Shown: in pieces, positions 12,965-23,235 of the stretch
Numbering within the stretch: the first letter of the stretch is position 1
Layout: every line of letters starts with the position of its first letter
NCBI RefSeq assembly: GCF_019649055.1
Contig: NW_026570224.1
Span: 2,046,001 to 2,110,000, forward strand
Origin: Paramacrobiotus metropolitanus
Lineage: Eukaryota; Tardigrada; Eutardigrada; Parachela; Macrobiotidae
Reading direction: 5' to 3'
Length of the DNA: 64,000 bases
Position numbers and translations under genes: made by a program
The notes under the pieces: model-generated
What the model was told of the DNA's origin: nothing
The model's input: the letters and a program-made list of their open reading frames with translations, nothing else
Database searches by the model: none

Positions 12965-13818
12965 TGTCAATGTCGAAAAGCAACGCTAACAATGCTGCAA
13001 CAAGAACCATGTAGGCAAACGAGAACTTAGCAAGCCAATAAACCACAGTTCTCACGAAATCATAACAATTCTTCCGTAACGCTTTACTATAATTAATTCA
13101 ATTGAGAACGAAGAGAACTAATAACGAAACGAATTTATACATATGTCCAGGGTTACAGCTTATCAAAGTTATTTTCGGGAAGGAAGTAATCGCACAGACA
13201 GACTGGTTCCTGTTCCATCTAACCTTTAGAAGACAACAGGAGACGATGGTTCACTAACTCCGCAGGTCCGAAAAACGTCAACTACGAACGCCTAGTTGTC
13301 ACCAACAGATCAGACTGCTCAGTGGCTCAGTCGTTGGGTATTTTGCTGAAACGAATCGACAGAAGATGCGCTAAAAAATTTACGCATGAAAAAAATTATA
13401 AAGCTCAACCGAAAATACATTAAAAACGTCGAAATTTAAAATTTTCAAGTGACTGGAACGAAACAGGAAGCAGTGTCAGCTACTCAGCTGCAAGCCTCAG
13501 CCTGCAATCGCGAAAAAAGTTCAACAAGGCACCACTGCAGCAAAACTGCCAAAAGGAGCGGTGGGCACTATCGTCAGATGCTGCTGATTGTGAAGAGGAG
13601 CGTTTCATGATTTTGGACGCTCTGAGAGAGACTTCGTGGAGGTGGTCAGGCTATAGACGTCTCGTACCGCCTTGCGGAGGATCGCCCAGTGATACGTATT
13701 TTGTATGTATTTGCCAGTGTATGCAGCCACCTTGCAGGTATATTCAGCAGTGGATGTACGAGTGCTTACCGAGTGCACACACGTACATCCGGTTCAGAGC
13801 CAGCGTATCAGCAGTATG
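12965..13818. other. Intergenic between the SENP gene and the LINE 3' end
   Basis: This contains the presumed promoter and 5' UTR of the minus-strand SUMO protease, and then sequence of unknown origin up to the LINE tail. The plus-strand ORFs here have no recognisable domain and I treat them as chance. Confidence 0.4.
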
Positions 13819-13970
13819 CAAGACAAGACAAGACAACTTTATTCCCCCAGATTTCTTCTGGCAGGGGCACACCATGCGTTGTGCCGTATGATTAGGTGTA
13901 AAATTATAGCTTTTGCAGAACAAACATCGATGATGTCAAGAAAATAGTATCAAACATAACAAGTTAACAA

Positions 13971-14024
13971 TGTAAAACGTAAAACAAAAGGCGATGTAAA
14001 ACATGATGTACGTAAAACAAAAGG
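13971..14024. repeat. Short GTAAAAC-rich repeat
   Basis: This is a 54-base stretch with repeated GTAAAAC units, including two copies of GTAAAACAAAAGG. It lies in the 3' UTR region of the LINE. The same word dominates the arms of the fold-back element at 19566-20289. Confidence 0.6.
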
Positions 14025-14159
14025 AAGGTGAGTTTATGGATTCAACTGCATTTTAGTTGCAGAAAGCTTTACACAGGCAGCAGTAACAATTCGCCGCAAA
14101 ATACTTTGCGGCTATCTTTCAAGATCTGGTTAAAAAAATTGCTTAAACAAAAGAACAGC

Positions 14160-16249
14160 GTTTTATCGTGCTCCGTCGGCGTGTCCTTTTTCGTAGTAAG
14201 TTCTGCATTGTTTCCACTAGCTCGCCATCCGGTATTGAAAGGTCATGGAAAGCTAGTCGCTCTTAGTTTCCCTGTGTGGAAAGTATCCGGACATTCATTC
14301 AGTGCATGATACTCGTCTTCCACGACCTCACAGAAGTTACATATCCGCTCTCTCGTGACAAACCGTTCCATCTTCCTGTTTCCACAGCCAGATAGTGACC
14401 GGAAGTCAACATTTTACCCAGTTTCGCTTATTATCACAGGCATCGTTTTCAACAAGTCCACTTCTCCGCTTACCGGTAGACACTGAAATAAAATGCAACC
14501 TGCTGCTCCTGGCAGCATTATCCTGTACCGACTTAAATAGATTCGCCCGAATGTTTTCTCGAGTCTCGTCATTATGTCCAGCTGAATTCAGCTGTGCCAG
14601 CTGATTACGAATATCTTGGACCGTGTTTGTTAGGTTAATTTCGATTTCTTCCGGTAATTCCCTAAGCGCATTTTTTATCCAGCATCTCTTTCTGCTTTTG
14701 CCAACCAAAATGCTCTCAAAAGCCGCTCGTAGAAACGTCCTGAGTTTGCGCGACTGAGCTTTTCGAAAAACCGCATCTGCTGACGTACTTGTCTGAGACT
14801 GAGTGGTAGCAGATTCAAAAGGTACAAAATTGCATCGGTGTTCGTAGTGCTTCTGAGACTGAAAATTCGCTTGGCAAAGTTGATCTGCACTTTGTCAATT
14901 TCGCTGTTTTCCGCATAATTCCGAGCCATAGGTTAGCACGCTTCCCACGACTGCTTCGAAAATTATTTGTGCAGTCTTCCATGTGAACCCGGTTTTTATC
15001 CCTGATACTTTCTGTATTGCCATGTTGTATCCCATTTTTTACCCGCTCTGTTAAATGCTTAGCAGACTTCTTAAGATCGCATTGTTCGTTTAACACGAAA
15101 CCTAGATACCGAAATTCTGGAACCTGTTCTAATTTTCGACCATCGATTTCAATGTGGCAGGAAATTTGTCTTCGAATAGCACCTTTCGCCACCATACAAA
15201 ACGATTTGGCGTAGTTAATTATCAGCTCGTGTTCTTGTGCAAACTGACTTAATCGATCTACCGAAATCAACAGTTCCTCTTCGTTTTCGCTTATCAATAC
15301 GATATCATCGGCAAACTTCAGGAGGTACACAGGGAGATCTCCCAGTGCAATATCTGTTACACGCCCTTCTCTTACATATTTTGTTAAAGGGTCAACGTAT
15401 AGATCGAACAACATTCCTGATGACGGATCGCCCTGCCTAACACCCTTTTCTAACGGGAAAGATCTGACGATTCTTTGTTCCATTTTACGCAGTTTTTTGC
15501 CGCTCCATACATGTTTTTCAAAAATCTTAACATTTTTAACGAAATTCCTAACTCAGTCAAACGTTCCCATAACTTCTGGTGACAAACTGTGTCAAACGCA
15601 CTAGAAAAATCGATAAAGCAAGAAAAATCGGCTTTTACGAAAAGCGTATTTTTCGCAGATGATGCAGTATGTATATTTGGTCAAAGTGTTCCTGCCTTCT
15701 CGAAACCCACCCTGGTCATCTTCGATGTGCGCCCACAGTTCGATTCGCTTCGCCAAGATTGATGACAGCAAACGCATGGGCAGTGGTTCGACAACTACCG
15801 GACGACAATTTTCTGGACTGTGGGCTTTTCCTGGTTTCGGTACCGGTGTAAGTGTGCCGTTCAACCATTCTTGTGGAATAATGCCAGATTCAAATACGTG
15901 ATTAAACGTATTTGCTAGGATTTGCAAAACTGCTGATTTTACACATTTTTTGAAAATTTCAGTGCACAACGGAAATGAGCCGCTGCTGCTTGGCGGCTAC
16001 TTTTGCGACTACTCGTTGGATTTCGTTCACAGTTATTTCAGAATCGAGGACTGGTATCGAAGGTGAAAGGTTAATATGTGGTGTTTTACTTACCGCAGAA
16101 TCATAGGAAGCCTTTTGTTTAAAATACTCGTATAGGTCATTCAAGCTGATAGGAACAACGGAAGTACAACTGTCTTCATTTTTCCTGAAGCTTAACATTT
16201 TCCAAAACATTTTTGGGTTCTCGCGCTGTAAATGTTTCACTTTTTCCAA
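14160..16249 (-). pseudogene. LINE reverse transcriptase remnant
   Basis: Conserved blocks include LTPVPKPGKAHSPENCRPV (near 15850), DDQGGFREGRNT (near 15715), KGVRQGDPSSGMLF (near 15440), the catalytic LLKFADDIVLI (near 15315) and FRYLGFVLNE (near 15100). A C-terminal Cys/His motif, ICNFCEVVEDEYHALNECP, lies near 14300, typical of the ends of CR1/I-like ORF2 proteins. The frame is broken several times, for example at about 15600-15480 and 14930-14700. Confidence 0.85.
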
Positions 16250-16346
16250 TATATCCGCTCGTAAATGCTGTTGTATTGCAAAACTTTTTTCGGAACTTCT
16301 TCCTGGCCGACCAAAACCTCACGTGTTTCTTCAGTGTTATTTGCAG

Positions 16347-17545
16347 TCATAATTTTCCAGCACTGTATTTTGACGTTCTTAAGCTCAAGAATTTCGTTCT
16401 GTAATACCTGGAGTTCTGGTGTAAAGGGATCGAAAGGTATTTTCTGTTTCGAATGTTCGCCCGCACATATTCGACAACGCTGTTAAACAAGGATATATCG
16501 CCATAATTGTTGTGCTGGAAGTTATTACCACTGAATAAAAAGCATAATACACTTTCAATGTTCATCGTTAAAAACGGGTGCATATCACTTTCCTTCTTCT
16601 TGGTGTTTTTGATTGACCTCGCGATGTCCATGTTTAACAATATTCTGAGCGGTAAATGATCTGAAAAATCAAGATTTTCTAAGATGTCGAACTCCAAAAT
16701 CTTTTCCACGCTCTGTTGATAAACTATCAAATAGTCGACGACTGAGTGACCGTTATAATGTGCAAGTAAATTTTGATGGAAATGATTTTTCAAAGTACTG
16801 CAACCCATTAAGCGGTGTCATACCGTTTACACTGCAAAATTCAACAAGTTTTCTACCTCGAGCTGTCGGTCGAGTAGCCTGTGTATCCACGTTCTGTAAA
16901 TTGACGTATTCGATACTTCCTGATTCATTTTCCCGGTTTACATCCGCTTTCCAAAGCTTTGGCTTTAGATTTGCTATACGTGCATTAAAGTCACCGCATA
17001 ACAGTACGTAACTTTCAGCCCTTGCGCGCTGAACTATTTCCGTAAGTTTTTCAAAACTTTCATTGTCATCAACGTTGACAACCGAATTGAGCGGCGGCAG
17101 TAAACACAGACCACGACAACGTTTTCGTTTGCAGAAACATTTATTTTACCGCTAAAATATCACCATAAGATTCTTGCTCGTAGACAGTACAGGACTTGAA
17201 TTCACTTTTAACATACACTGCGATTCCTCCCCGGCAAAATTCGTTCGCACTTTGGACACCGTCTGATAGCCGGATACTTGCTTTATTTCGTGTTTGTTTT
17301 TTAGATGTGTTTCAACAAGTACAACCACATCGTGTTTTTTGATGAATTCACTGAAGTCGTTTTCGAACAAAGCGAACGTTCTTTAATCCGTTAACGTTCA
17401 GATAGACTATCGATAACCGCGTGTGCAAGTTTCTGGTTGCACGTGTACCACTGATATTACCGCTCTTCCGTTGACCAATTGAGTAGCCCGACAGATCGTT
17501 CGGTACTACGATTACGTTCCGTTGACACATTTGGTAGCCCGACAA
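16347..17545 (-). pseudogene. LINE APE-type endonuclease remnant
   Basis: Hallmarks of the apurinic-endonuclease fold are visible in order, in shifting frames: LSIVYLNVNGLKN near 17420, VVLVETHL near 17325, CGDFNARI near 16990, SVVDYLIV near 16735 and SDHLPLR near 16655. In intact LINEs this domain nicks the target site for reverse transcription. The changes of frame between motifs make this copy inactive. Confidence 0.8.
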
Positions 17546-17599
17546 ATTTTTTCGTTAATATCGCACTGCTCCGTTAAGCTCAGCCGATCGTTAATTTGA

Positions 17600-19405
17600 A
17601 ATTCCGATTGACGCCATCTGTATTCAGCTTTAGTATCTGTAGTACAAAACGATCCCGATTGACGCTCAAATAGTTCAGCTTGTGGAGTAACGGCACACTG
17701 TCTACAGTTATCTATAAGACTTGCACACGAGTTATTTCGTTCTCTATCTAACAGCGTGGCTCTTCTTACCGTATATTTTTTCGATTTCGTAAAATTTTGT
17801 TGTGCTATATTCTGTTTGGTTTTCAAGTGTCCGGCTATCAACCCGGATACCATTGCTCTCGATTATTTGCGAGGCCCAATAACCTGACCTACAGAGAATT
17901 CTCTTCCAGGACTGTACATGCGCACTTCTTTCAAGACTGTAACCAGCATCCCTTTTATAGAAGAACTTGCCGCCTTTTTCATACAAATAATATGTATTCG
18001 TTATTCGTTTTCGAAGCTAGTTTTTTGAAACGTACGGGATTTTAGAATTTTACTGACCTTCACTCTGGTATCGTGATAAACAGGACATCGCTTATGGTCA
18101 AACGCGTGGTGTGGGTTTTCTTCTGTTTGTTTTCCTGAACTGACGCAGTTGACACATTTCGGAGTATCCTCCCAATTGCAATTACAGTTTTCAAACCGGT
18201 GAGACTCAATACAAAACCGCATTGTGTTAAGAGTGCATGTCTCCTTTCGGTGCCCGTAACGACAGCAGTTGCCGCACTGAATTACATGGAAATGCTCTTC
18301 AACTGGACATAGTTCAAAATCAATTGTAACCTTCCCCTTTTCAACAAATAATCCGCGGCGCCACTGCTTGTTTCAATTACAAACGCGTATGTTAATGCTT
18401 TCATTTCCGCTCTCCAATTTTACGACAATTTTCAAATTTTCGAAAGTATTCCAAAGAATTTTGAATGATCAATTTTTCCAGAAATTCAGTTTGGTTACGG
18501 CCTTATCTACTTGCGAACAATTAAACGAGGCATCTTCTTCTTAGGCTCAGACACAGAGCATTTCAGACTTTCGTCATGAATTATTTCGGCCTTACTTTGT
18601 CGTAGTCCGCTCGAGTAGGAAACGTCATGATCACTGACTTCCCATGGCCCGGCTTAACATTTTTTAGTGCGAATGTCCGGCTTTCACATGGGATGTGTTC
18701 CTGTAGAGCAGATTTAAATGCTCGGACGGTTTGTGGGTCTGGCTTTGCAGGTGCGTTGGTATTTTCGGCCTCTTCTATATCTGTTGTCGGCATTAGCACG
18801 TGGTCTGTTTGCCCATTTTCCGTGTCCATAATACTATTTCCATAAAAACGGCGGTGAGAGGGCTGGCTATAGTAATTTCTTGGCCACCTTTCCAAAATTC
18901 ACGTCGGTGATCGGCCACGCTTGCATAACTTCGTCTGGTAGAGGCTGGTTGCGCATTCTGTCTGCCGTATCCGGGTTCGCCGCCATTTGTAATTTGATGA
19001 TTTCAGGTTCTTCGGTAAAGGCTTCTTTCCACGCCACCAGTTCGTTTACTGTTTCGAGCAATCCGTTAATTTTTTTAATCCTTCAATTTTGTCGTCGAGG
19101 GTCCCAACATCTGCTTTTGATCTAAATCGATTTGGTGAATGTGGCCTTCGTCTTCATCGATTTAGTAGGTCCGCGTCGCCGCCTGCTCGTATTTGGCGCT
19201 CATCGTCGAGTTCTTTCTTCAGTTTGCTGTTTTCCGATTCCAGAGAAGTCACCCGTGCCGACAACAACGAAGATTCCGCCACCAGTTTACGAATAACGGG
19301 GATGATGAGGTCGAATACGTTTTTGTTGCCAGATGTGGGAACGTATGTATGAGTTCCAAAGCGTTCATCCAGTTTGCCAAGCAAGTCGATCAGTGATTCC
19401 GACAT
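17600..19405 (-). pseudogene. LINE ORF1 remnant (coiled coil and zinc knuckles)
   Basis: The frame opens at ATG 19405 (MSESLIDLLGKLDERF). A heptad-rich stretch with many Leu, Glu and Lys follows around 19260-19170 and is a likely trimerising coiled coil. After frame breaks, a region near 18640 reads RTFALKNVKPGHGKS. Around 18275-18000 there are Cys/His clusters, including CGNCCRYGH and CVNC, like the knuckles of LINE Gag-type proteins. Several frame changes and stops show that it is not functional. Confidence 0.7.
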
Positions 19406-19565
19406 GGCACCAGAATTCCGTGGGGATTTGGCTGGTAGATGTTCTCGACATTTCCCAGATCACGTATTACATATATTATACCATCGTACTATTAAAACAC
19501 CAGCATTGTTTTAAAATCGGTTAAAAATAGTATGAGCTATGTTATAGTGATTTTTGGTGATTTTT

Positions 19566-20289
19566 TATGGCGTACCAAATACCTCACCCCCCGTAAACCT
19601 TAAAACTTAAAACTCAGAACACTAGAACGTAAAACACTAAACGTAAAACAATGTAAACACTAAAACAGTAAAACACTAAAACGTAAAAAACACGTAAAAC
19701 ACTAAAACCGTAAAACGTAAAACACTAAAACCGTAAAACGTAAAACACTAAAACCGTAAAACGTAAAACACGATACCGTAAAACTCAGAATCGTAAACCT
19801 CAGAACTCAGAATCATAGAACTTGAAACTGTAAAGTGTAAACCCTGAAACATGTTTTCGTGGACTTAGACAATTTTAAGCAAAAATAAACGGTAGTTCCA
19901 CCAACGCCAATCCAATTCCGAAATCACCGCATAACTCCAATAATAAAGTAGAATTCCATTAATATTATTGGAATTGGCATTGTGGAATTGGAACTCTGAA
20001 AAGTGAAAAAATGTCTAAGTCCTAAAGTCCACGAAAACCACGATTTCATGTTTCAGGGTTTACAGTTTCAAGTTCTATGATTCTGAGTTCTGAGGTTTAC
20101 GATTCTGAGTTTTACGGTATTGTGTTCAGTTTTACGGTCTTACGTTTAGTGTTTTACGTTTTACGTCATGTTTTTACGTTTTGTTGTTTTAGTGTTTTAC
20201 ATACGTTTTACGTTTTAGTGCTTTACGTTTTAGTGTTCTGAGTTTTAAGTTCTAAGGTTTACGGGGGGTGAGGTATTTGGTACGCCATA
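19566..20289. mobile_element. Fold-back element with long inverted arms
   Basis: The termini are near-perfect inverted copies, starting TATGGCGTACCAAATACC on the left and ending in its complement on the right. A candidate 6-bp target duplication, ATTTTT, lies at 19560-19565 and 20290-20295; a longer ATTTTTGGTG is also repeated (19550-19559 and 20290-20299). The arms, about 300 bp each, are largely tandem, degenerate units of the type ACACTAAAACGTAAA, with pairing partners in the opposite arm. The centre (about 19880-20010) pairs imperfectly and holds a small hairpin. It has no coding capacity. The structure resembles fold-back/MITE-type DNA elements; the superfamily is unknown. Confidence 0.85.
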
Positions 20290-20299
20290 ATTTTTGGTG

Positions 20300-20620
20300 T
20301 TGGGAAGAGTAAAAGAGGATTTTACGTCTTCCTGTTGTGTTCTCGTCCCGTATTTCCGGTAGATATAGCAGCAGGCACCTCACGTAGATCTCGGCCTGCA
20401 TTGCAGCTCCCGTCAACTTTAATATTCCGTTGATCTGCGTTTTGCCTTCTTCAATTTCTCAGTTACTACTTCAAAGACTGATAGTTCATTATCTATTCTA
20501 TTCAAAAAAGTATTTCGATAAATCTGACGTCGCTTCAGGATGGAGGATGTGATCCGCTAAGGCTAATGGACCAGTAAGGCGCCCGAGTTTTTCCACATTA
20601 CTTACTTTCATTGTAAGAAG
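20300..20620 (-). pseudogene. Broken coding remnant, family unknown
   Basis: Three successive minus-strand frames each give protein-like text: from an ATG near 20612, KLGRLTGPLALADHILHP; then NRIDNELSVFEVVTEKL; then NGILKLTGAAMQAEIYVRC and LLLYLPEIRDENTTGRR. The frame changes fall near a T run at about 20510 and near 20460. The composition is helical and charged. It lies between the fold-back element and the start of the phosphatase gene, on the same strand as the LINE, so it may be the 5' end of that LINE or a fragment of another element or gene. I do not recognise it. Confidence 0.4.
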
Positions 20621-20684
20621 TGGATCAGTGATTGCTTTCAATGTAAGAAGCGCGGTTTTTTTGCATCTTAATTTTTATGCGAAA

Positions 20685-23070
20685 ATGCTATTCACGTGGA
20701 TAATTCCTGCGGGGAAACAGCTCCTGCGCACATCGTATTGTTACCGACGTTTGCATTTGCAAGTACCTGGAGGTGTACGCGCCAAGCTGACACTGCAGCA
20801 GATTAATCATATCCTGCGACTGCGGGAAGCCACATCGGCGGACACAGAATGTCCACCTCCCATTAAAACCTATGAAGCCTCACAGTTGGCTGCGAATTTT
20901 CCCATCGAGGATCGCTGCTTGGAAGCCAAATTATTACGCACTGGCGGGATGCTGTTCGCCGTGATTGATGGACACGGTGGTCCTGGTTGTGCGCAGGCTC
21001 TTAGTGAAAGACTAGCGGATTATGTCTCGGTGGCGCTGATGGATGCGGACTCTTTGCAGAGACTAGCTGGAGAAATCGACTCATCCGCCAATGCGAACTC
21101 TGAAGTATGGTCATCTTCCTGTGCTTATTCACAGTCTCAGGTTTCGATCTTTTGCCGATTTGCCCTACATTGTTATCCAAACTTCTAACTATTTATAAAC
21201 CACTGACCGGAAGAATTTAGACCTAACACTTCCGTGCATAGTTTCTAATTTTTCTGTGATTCCTGCGAATACCGTCTCTTCTGGCTGGTTACCGGTATTC
21301 TTATTGCGAAACTGTTTTTTTTTTAAAAATGGGAAAAATTTTTTCAGGTTATGAAAATGCTGTTGATGCTAAATAAATAATTCGTGGTAAATAATGGTAG
21401 TACGAATGGTTTTTTTTTATTTTTATTCTGTTGTATGAAATTTATTATTTTTTGCTTTTTGATTCGAAGCATGTTTTCAGAACTTTTGGATTTTAAATCT
21501 GCTATGCATAAAGTATTTATTCGGTAAAATATTTCAGTTTCCCATCATCGTGAACAGAAAACTTCATCCTGGCGACTACATCATCCCCAGTCAGCGAAGT
21601 AATCACTACCGTTGGCTAGGGCGTTACGTTCGGGACCGGGTGCAGTCACCTCCAGCCGTCGTGGATATTCCTGCGCAGCTCAAAGATGCCTTCTTACGCC
21701 TGGACCAAGATATTTCCGCTTCTGGACTGGAGACCTTGGATGATAATGACGAAGTGGTTAAAAATGTCAGTTTGGAAAATCTTTCATGCTGTCTGAGTGG
21801 CGCTGTGGTCAGTATGGCGTATGTCAACGATTGCGATCTGTACATGGCCAGTACCGGCGATGCCATGGGCATTATAGCCAGTATTGATGAGGAGGGAATT
21901 TGGAGTTCGCAAGTCTTGACGGCTCAGCATACTCATAAAAACGCCCAAGAACTTCAGCGACTATACGAGCAACATCCGGGCGAAGAAAGCGGTGTCGTGG
22001 TTGCGGAGAGATTGTTGGGGCAGTTGTATCCGTTGAGGGCTTTTGGGGATTGTCAGTATAAATGGCCTGCGGAGCAGTTGAAAGCCATTTTGAAGCACCA
22101 TATGCTGATGCACATGTTTCCCCAGAATTACCATACACCCCCATATTTAACTGCTGAACCGGAGGTGAGGGACATTGTACAAATGCTTTGAGCATTCTGT
22201 TAAGTACATTTCATTGTCATTTTGTAATTTTAATGGTTTTGATTTGTTTCTTACGTTGTTTAATGTTTGCAAAACTCTATTTAACGTTCAAGTTCGCTAT
22301 AGATAAAATCACGTTTTGCATTCTGTGAACAACCAGCCGAAAAAGCGGCCTGATCCTATTAAAATAGAGATTATTAATTTGATTTACATTAGCGGAAGCT
22401 GGGGCAGGCACTACTCTAGCATGGTAGCCGTTTCGGAATTCGTTGGCGTAGATGCTCCATTGCCGCAGCTGATCTGTTTCCATGGGTATTTTTATTATTA
22501 CTTAATTTTTTCCGTTTTATTTACATTTCAGTTTTGTTCCTTTAAATTCCTTTGAATTAAGAGCATATGGTTCAGACCGGCTATTGGTATGTACAGCAAT
22601 TAGCGAAACGACAATATGTAGGTGTGATTTTTTAGATAACTTATCACCGCCTGCACGCAAATAACCGGTTTATTCTTCTGTCATCCGATGGGCTGTTTGA
22701 CTTCCTGAACGACGAGAGCGCAACGAAGTTGGTAACAGAACACATGAGTGGACGCCGAGCACTGCAGCCTTTCAGTGTTCCCCCCAACTCTGGTGCCACT
22801 CTGGCCGAACTGAACCTTCGTCTGAAGAAGCGCATGATTGCTCAATCCAAGAAACCCGATGACGCAAACGTGGCTACCCACGTTATTCGCCATGCTTTGG
22901 GTCGGTCCGAGACGGGTTTGGATATGAACAAGCTCTCCCGCACACTGAGTGCCAGTGTAGAGGAAGCGCGTTATCAAAGAGATGATATGACCGTACAGAT
23001 TGCGTTCTTCGACAAAGATTATCTGCGTTTATTTTCCCCAATGGAAACCGGGAACAGATCAAAAGAGTGA
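20685..23070 (+). CDS. PDP1: Pyruvate dehydrogenase phosphatase catalytic subunit (PP2C family)
   Basis: Exons 20685-21104, 21538-22164, 22636-23070; 493 residues, close to the mammalian enzymes. The ATG at 20685 begins a basic, hydroxylated N-terminus that fits mitochondrial import. PP2C metal motifs are present: PIEDRC (about residue 82), FAVIDGHGG (about 95), SSDGLFDF in exon 3 and RDDMTVQIAFF near the end. The family block NYHTPPYLTAEPEV is kept exactly. The enzyme dephosphorylates PDH E1-alpha in the matrix and switches the complex on. One odd point: the usual NTGDSRA motif reads STGDAMG here. The gene is tail-to-tail with TMEM231, 165 bp apart. PDP1 and PDP2 cannot be separated by eye. 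Confidence 0.93.
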
Positions 23071-23235
23071 ATTCGCGACAACACAACTGTGATATTTAAA
23101 CACAACTATTGTAGAGATACTAACCCAACAGACACTGAGATCGAAATCTGAGATCGAACGAGACCAGACTTATGCCAGACCAGGAGATCGGAGACGTAAC
23201 TGATAATGCCTACGTTTTATCTTTTTATGTATAAT

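Larger units (their letters stand above)
13819..19559 (-). mobile_element. Decayed non-LTR retrotransposon (LINE)
   Basis: Read on the minus strand, the order is ORF1 (coiled coil, then CCHC knuckles), APE-type endonuclease, reverse transcriptase and a C-terminal CCHC motif, then a 3' end with AATAAAG (complement of 13837-13843) followed by short CTTGT-type repeats (13819-13836). Every ORF is broken by frameshifts, so the copy is dead. A simple-repeat tail, rather than poly(A), occurs in several CR1/L2/I-like lineages. I cannot assign the clade from sight. The 5' end is not defined; it may continue beyond the fold-back element at 19566-20289. Confidence 0.85.

Noticed and set aside
13607-13947. 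Plus-strand ORFs of 68-94 codons
   Set aside because: Three overlapping frames, no domain, and they overlap the LINE 3' end.
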